NCBI GenBank assembly: GCA_020347545.1
Contig: CP070731.1
Location: 1,504,759 to 1,512,994, forward strand
DNA length: 8,236 nucleotides
Direction: 5' to 3'
DNA from: Flavobacteriaceae bacterium
GTDB lineage: Bacteria; Bacteroidota; Bacteroidia; Flavobacteriales; Flavobacteriaceae
Shown here: positions 4,760-8,236 of the stretch, piece by piece
Layout of the letters: each line of letters begins with the position of its first letter
How positions within the stretch are numbered: the first letter of the stretch is position 1
The notes under the pieces: generated by a model
What the model saw: only the letters and a program-made list of their open reading frames with translations
Told to the model about the DNA's origin: nothing
Database searches by the model: none
Program-made: the position numbers and the translations under genes

Positions 4760-5284
4760 ATGAAGTTCGTATTGCTTGGTTATATGGGCAGCGGAAAGTC
4801 AACCGTCGCTAAAGCGCTATCAAACCAGCTGCATTTACCTTGTATTGATCTCGACGACTATATTGTAGAGAAAGAACAAATGACCGTCAATAAAATATTT
4901 CAGACGCATGGCGAGATCTATTTCAGGCTTCAGGAGAGCAAATACCTTAAGGAAATCCTGGAAATGGATTCCGAACTTGTTATTTCCGTGGGCGGTGGAA
5001 CACCTTGTTATTCAAACAATATGGATTTGATCAATCAGCATTCCAGATCGATCTATTTAAAAGGAAATATTCCCACGATCTGTCAGCGACTGAAGAACGA
5101 AAAGGATCAAAGGCCCTTGATTGCTGATCTTAATGATCAACAGCTGACTGAGTTTGTAGCGAAACATTTATTTGAAAGAAGAAACTTTTACGAAAGGGCT
5201 CATGAGATAATTAACATCGATAACAAATCACTTGAGGATCTATTAAGTGAAGTAAGCCTCAGCATCAAAGAATATCTAAAATAA
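4760..5284 (+). CDS. aroK: Shikimate kinase
   Basis: This cytoplasmic enzyme phosphorylates shikimate to shikimate 3-phosphate with ATP (EC 2.7.1.71), a step towards chorismate and the aromatic amino acids. From ATG 4760 the protein has 174 residues, the usual length for the family. The Walker A loop GYMGSGKST is at 7-15. The shikimate-binding Asp pair IDLDD is at 29-33, Arg56 follows in YFRLQE, and the GGG substrate loop is at 78-80. The LID arginine is Arg118 in QRPL, and RRNFYERA lies at 140-147. The reading frame extends upstream to a TTG at 4724, but that overlaps the promoter and adds residues before the normal N-terminal beta strand, so ATG 4760 is preferred. It diverges from tRNA-Lys and converges, 9 bp apart, on the phosphoribosyltransferase gene. 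Confidence 0.95.
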   Translation: MKFVLLGYMGSGKSTVAKALSNQLHLPCIDLDDYIVEKEQMTVNKIFQTHGEIYFRLQESKYLKEILEMDSELVISVGGGTPCYSNNMDLINQHSRSIYLKGNIPTICQRLKNEKDQRPLIADLNDQQLTEFVAKHLFERRNFYERAHEIINIDNKSLEDLLSEVSLSIKEYLK

Positions 5285-5293
5285 AATAACTTT

Positions 5294-5791
5294 CTAATCA
5301 AGATAGGCCTCTGCCTTGTTCCCTTTAAATTCCACATAGATATGCTCCTGCATAGAGGTAGAGAGGGAAATTCCTTTAAAATCAGCTTTTATAGGGTACT
5401 TTTTATGATTACGGTTAACGAGCACTCCGGTTTTAAATCTTTTTAAAGGAACTTCTAAAAAGAGTTTTGCGGCATAGATTAGAGTTGTTCCCGAGTTAAG
5501 CACGTCATCAACCAAAACCAAAGCCTTATTCTTATAGGTCTCCGAAGGAATACTGGTTGTGATTTGTTCTCTGGGTTTCTTTTTATTGATTCGAACCTCA
5601 CAAAGTGTTACCTTAATAGGAGATATCTCTTCCAATACCTCTTTGATTTTTCTTGCAAAAATGAATCCATTCTCTTTGATTCCTGCCAAAACAATTTCAG
5701 TCTCATTAATATTGGATTCATAAATCTGATAGGCAATTCGCTTGGTTTTATGCTGAATTTGCTCATTGTTTAAGATAACGGTCCTTTGCAT
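5294..5791 (-). CDS. PyrR-like phosphoribosyltransferase
   Basis: This 165-residue protein has the type I phosphoribosyltransferase fold signature. The PRPP-binding loop LVLVDDVLNSGTT is at 91-103, with acidic pair Asp95-Asp96. It resembles PyrR (pyrimidine attenuator / uracil phosphoribosyltransferase) in its N-terminal ILNNEQIQ..KRIAYQI, in the AGIKENGFIFARKI loop (36-49) and in the C-terminal KKYPIKADFKG..LSTS..E segment. It departs from PyrR in two places: the PRPP loop reads NSGTT, and CEVRINKKKP (64-73) stands where PyrR usually has an RDD-type motif. Substrate and RNA-binding ability are therefore uncertain, and no pyrimidine genes lie nearby. It is probably the last gene of the minus-strand cluster, starting 6 bp after the methyltransferase stop. 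The gene ends 9 bp from aroK with no clear terminator between. Confidence 0.85.
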   Translation of the reverse strand: MQRTVILNNEQIQHKTKRIAYQIYESNINETEIVLAGIKENGFIFARKIKEVLEEISPIKVTLCEVRINKKKPREQITTSIPSETYKNKALVLVDDVLNSGTTLIYAAKLFLEVPLKRFKTGVLVNRNHKKYPIKADFKGISLSTSMQEHIYVEFKGNKAEAYLD

Positions 5792-5797
5792 GTTTGC

Positions 5798-6382
5798 TCA
5801 ATTTCTTTTCTCAAAAATAATAAAAAGTTCATTCCCAAGCCTCTGTTTTATCGAATTATAACAAGGGGACATGGTGCGTAAATGAAATCGTTTCTGAAAT
5901 GCCAGGCTGTAGGCATCCGCATCCCCTCCAAAAGGTGGGCCTTCCTCTGTAAGCCGAAAGTCAAAAAGCAGCCCTACAAGCTTTGCTTTATCTTTAAGTA
6001 ACGAATTCATTTTATTTATATAATCCATTCTTAAAGAGGGATCTAAAGCACAGAAAAAAGTTTGCTCAAGGATAAGGTCGTATTCACCCTGATGTTCAAA
6101 AAAGTTTTCTTGTATCAAATGGCTAACAGGAAATTCAGGCACTCTTTTTTTGAAATTTTCAAGCGGCTCTTTAACAAGATCAAGTACGGTTACATCCGTA
6201 AAACCTTTTTCAAAAAGATAAGCGGCCTCATAGGCATTTCCCGCACCCGGAATTAAAATCGATAAATCTTTATTATCAAGCTGTTCAATATAAGCCTTAA
6301 TAGGAGGGGAGACCTGCCCCATATCCCAACCTGTTTCGTTGGAATTGTATTTTTCCGACCAGAAGGAGGCATCAAAAGTCAA
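5798..6382 (-). CDS. TPMT-family SAM-dependent methyltransferase (TTG start)
   Basis: The 194-residue protein belongs to the thiopurine S-methyltransferase-like family of class I methyltransferases. It shows FWSEKY (7-12), TGWDMGQVSPPI (17-28), the SAM-binding motif I ILIPGAGNAYEA (42-53), motif II VTVLDL (64-69), LILEQTFFCALDP (103-115) and FGGDADAY (151-158). Family members methylate thiols, halides, thiocyanate or chalcogen compounds; the actual substrate here cannot be told. The start is inferred to be TTG at 6380-6382, because the conserved FW..KY begins at residue 7 and the next in-frame ATG is residue 21. An AGGAAG sequence precedes it by 3 bp. The start overlaps the end of the S4-domain gene by 11 bp, implying translational coupling. 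Confidence 0.9.
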   Translation of the reverse strand: MTFDASFWSEKYNSNETGWDMGQVSPPIKAYIEQLDNKDLSILIPGAGNAYEAAYLFEKGFTDVTVLDLVKEPLENFKKRVPEFPVSHLIQENFFEHQGEYDLILEQTFFCALDPSLRMDYINKMNSLLKDKAKLVGLLFDFRLTEEGPPFGGDADAYSLAFQKRFHLRTMSPCYNSIKQRLGNELFIIFEKRN

Positions 6383-6749
6383 AATCTTCCTCGTTATAGT
6401 TATCGATATCTCTGCGATCTTTTTTCGTAGGCCTGCCTGTCCCTTTTTTACGGTAATAATCCTTGGAGAACTTCAATAAGTCTTGATTCTCAAAAGCTTC
6501 CTGTGGAGTTACGTCCTTTCGATACAGGTCAACAAGTTTGGCACCAACGCGATTCTTTGGCAAATCAAGAACGATCATTTCATAATTGATCTGATTTTTT
6601 CTGATCGTCAGTTTCTCTCCATTGAAAACCTCTTTAGAGGGTTTTACATTGGAACCATCCAGTTTTACATGACCCTTTTTACAAGCCTCTGTGGCTATGC
6701 TTCTCGTTTTATAATAGCGAGTACACCATAAGTACTTGTCAATACGCAT
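6372..6749 (-). CDS. hslR: S4-domain RNA-binding protein, HslR (Hsp15) family
   Basis: The 125-residue protein starts with an S4 domain (RIDKYLWCTRYYKTRS at 2-17, then KGHVKLDG and KPSKEV..GEKLTIRK). It ends with the basic GRPTKKDRRDID stretch (105-116) that is characteristic of HslR. In E. coli, Hsp15 binds free 50S subunits carrying a peptidyl-tRNA after premature dissociation and helps recycle them; the same cytoplasmic role is inferred here. Length is close to the E. coli protein (133 residues). The acidic tail NEEDFDF is encoded where the next gene starts, overlapping it by 11 bp. It begins 24 bp after the stop of the S41 protease gene with only a weak A-rich leader, so it is probably co-transcribed with that gene. 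Confidence 0.9.
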   Translation of the reverse strand: MRIDKYLWCTRYYKTRSIATEACKKGHVKLDGSNVKPSKEVFNGEKLTIRKNQINYEMIVLDLPKNRVGAKLVDLYRKDVTPQEAFENQDLLKFSKDYYRKKGTGRPTKKDRRDIDNYNEEDFDF

Positions 6750-6773
6750 AGTCTTTATAAATTTTAAATGCCT

Positions 6774-8236
6774 TTAATTCTTAGGATAAAACAAGTGATC
6801 AAAATTCAAGACCTCCCGGTCATCCTCAGGTGACCTGATATCCAGTCTTTTCGAATTCAACTGAAACTTTGTCAATTCTCTTTTTGAGGAAATTCCTTCG
6901 ATATCATCCAGCGCTGCTTTTAACAGGGTTTCATTTCTGTCACCAAAGGGTAATATTTCATTCCAGTTTAAGGAATCATCAATTTCAATATCAGGTTCAA
7001 ATCCTTGTATATAATCACTCTGGCCATCTTTGTTAAATACTTGTATACAAATGGGCTGCATAGCATATTTATGTGAAGGATTCGCGTACTCCTCACCCAG
7101 ATAATCCCTGATCTCAGGTGTATCATATAAAGTCAGGGACCCAACATTTTTTCCAGCTGTGGTCAATCCTATTAGTTTGATCGAATTCATATAAGGTAAA
7201 AGCCCGTTAATCACCAATTCACTTGCAGATGCGGTGCTGCCTGTCGTTAATACGTATAATCTATTTAATGTATTTAAACGGTTTACGGGTTCTTCACCTA
7301 CTACCTCAAGTTCTGTATTCTGAATCTGTAACACATCCTCAAACCTGTCTGCACTATTGAACTGTGAATGTTTTGAATTAAATTTGGTCTCATACATGAT
7401 GCCGTTACCTGCCTGTGCATAGATCATGCTGCCAAGATAAGTAGTCGCCAAACCTGATCCACCACTATTGAATCTCAAATCAAGTACCAGCTCATCAATT
7501 CCAGAAGCCTTAAAATCGGCAAAAACGGCATTTAATTCATCGTTATACGAATCGCTAAATTGATTGTATAACAAATAACCCACCTTTTTACCACCTATAT
7601 CATTGAATATTTTGTAAAAGTGAACCGGATTAGCGGATACTACTGCCTTGGTCATGGTGATATCCTCAACTGGTGTCAGAACTCCATTATCCTCTGAAAC
7701 CAATGAAAGGGTAGCCGTTTCATTGGCCAGTTGGCCATAAACAGCATTGAAATTACCCGTATTCATTACAGTTCCATTTATGGCATTAACAATATCACCT
7801 CTTTTAAGGCCAGCCAATTCTGCCGGAGAGCCTTGTTCCACCAAAAGAATGGATATAACTACAAACCCTCCTTCTATCTCAATTGAGTTTGCGGTAAATC
7901 CGAATCGGGTTCTTATTCCTTGGAAAGCATTATTTTGTTCTTCATAATCCTCAATAAACCATGAATATCTGTCAACTGCATTTGCTGCCCCAACAACGGA
8001 TATGTGCCTGTAACACAAGTTATACATCAAATCCCGATAATCATTATAACCATTTAAAAAGGTATAGTAATCATCCTGATTATCATCCTTTGAATCGGCC
8101 AGGTTCGCAGAATCTTCCTGCCAGTTATACCAGGAGTTTAATCCGCTCCAGATAAAATCATTAACCGGATCATTCAGTGTAACATTGTTACTGCCATTTC
8201 CATTCCCCGGATCGATAGCGGGGTCATCATCACTAC
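6774..8236 (-). CDS. S41-family serine protease, probable surface lipoprotein (5' end outside window)
   Basis: The reading frame is open from the window edge, giving 486 visible residues; no internal ATG or TTG is needed as start. The visible N-terminus reads SDDDPAIDPGNGNGS, like a lipoprotein export signal and linker, and the cut codon at the edge (xGT) could encode the lipidated Cys. An N-terminal helical segment (FIWSGL..WYNW, then YYTFLNGYNDYRDLMYNL) is followed by a PDZ domain (VEQGSPAELAGLKRGDIVNAING, about 132-154). The S41 catalytic core has LDLRFNSGGSG (about 251-261), GSTASASE with the likely nucleophile Ser at 7227-7229, and TTAGKNVGS with the general-base Lys at 7149-7151. S41 proteases cleave proteins near their C-termini, typically in the cell envelope; the substrate is unknown. 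It is the first visible gene of the minus-strand cluster. Confidence 0.92.
   Translation of the reverse strand, partial: SDDDPAIDPGNGNGSNNVTLNDPVNDFIWSGLNSWYNWQEDSANLADSKDDNQDDYYTFLNGYNDYRDLMYNLCYRHISVVGAANAVDRYSWFIEDYEEQNNAFQGIRTRFGFTANSIEIEGGFVVISILLVEQGSPAELAGLKRGDIVNAINGTVMNTGNFNAVYGQLANETATLSLVSEDNGVLTPVEDITMTKAVVSANPVHFYKIFNDIGGKKVGYLLYNQFSDSYNDELNAVFADFKASGIDELVLDLRFNSGGSGLATTYLGSMIYAQAGNGIMYETKFNSKHSQFNSADRFEDVLQIQNTELEVVGEEPVNRLNTLNRLYVLTTGSTASASELVINGLLPYMNSIKLIGLTTAGKNVGSLTLYDTPEIRDYLGEEYANPSHKYAMQPICIQVFNKDGQSDYIQGFEPDIEIDDSLNWNEILPFGDRNETLLKAALDDIEGISSKRELTKFQLNSKRLDIRSPEDDREVLNFDHLFYPKN

Noticed and set aside
5270..5320. Terminator between the converging aroK and phosphoribosyltransferase genes
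   Set aside because: No stable hairpin with a T-run could be found in either direction.
8028..8030. TTG as start codon of the S41 protease
   Set aside because: The frame is open for 68 more codons to the window end and those residues look like a lipoprotein linker and helical domain.
7747..8155. Plus-strand frames antisense to the S41 protease
   Set aside because: The minus-strand frame carries PDZ and catalytic motifs and stays open to the window edge, so these are shadows.

Overview
The window looks like a piece of a Bacteroidota chromosome, most likely from a marine or aquatic member of the Flavobacteriaceae. Three signs support this. Base composition is low in G+C with very AT-rich intergenic DNA. 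Several promoters have the Bacteroidota layout (a TTG element, 19-20 bp, then TAnnTTTG) and leaders are A-rich with little Shine-Dalgarno signal. One lipoprotein carries a Cys-Ser-Asp-Asp-Asp-Asp start typical of surface-exported Bacteroidota lipoproteins, and a second exported protein cut by the window edge shows SDDD at the same kind of place. No CRISPR array, insertion sequence, phage gene or integration site was seen.

Left part (1-1240): a tRNA-Arg(TCT) on the minus strand, cut by the window edge, with a good promoter. A small secreted protein of unknown function follows (245-550). The interval 551-846 contains what looks like an unannotated small RNA gene of about 95 nt: a perfect-looking promoter, a 5' hairpin with a GGGGGG loop and an intrinsic terminator. 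Next is a promoter region rich in TTGTTnAACAA palindromes ahead of a small two-helix membrane protein (847-1152).

Centre (1240-4390): a 651-residue surface lipoprotein made of four CHRD domains, each exactly 123 residues long, plus a C-terminal cupredoxin domain with a complete type-1 copper ligand set. A strong terminator follows. Two orphan cytoplasmic proteins of unknown function come next (3484-3906, 4043-4390), separated by AT-rich leaders.

Right part (4427-8236): tRNA-Leu(GAG) and tRNA-Lys(TTT) on the minus strand lie either side of a hairpin terminator with T-runs on both sides. The tRNA-Lys promoter diverges from the promoter region of aroK (shikimate kinase, + strand). aroK converges, with only 9 bp between, on a tightly packed minus-strand cluster. 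In transcription order this is an S41-family serine protease (probable surface lipoprotein, 5' end outside the window), an HslR/Hsp15-like S4-domain RNA-binding protein, a TPMT-family methyltransferase whose TTG start overlaps the preceding gene by 11 bp, and a PyrR-like phosphoribosyltransferase. Spacings of 24 bp, -11 bp and 6 bp suggest co-transcription. The gene functions do not form one obvious pathway: chorismate synthesis, ribosome rescue, small-molecule methylation, nucleotide salvage or regulation, and envelope proteolysis.

Most of the window is ordinary housekeeping DNA. The best candidates for something undescribed are the G6-loop small RNA, its possible pairing with the C6 run in the leader of the neighbouring gene, the palindrome array upstream of 847, and the histidine-rich CHRD-cupredoxin lipoprotein.
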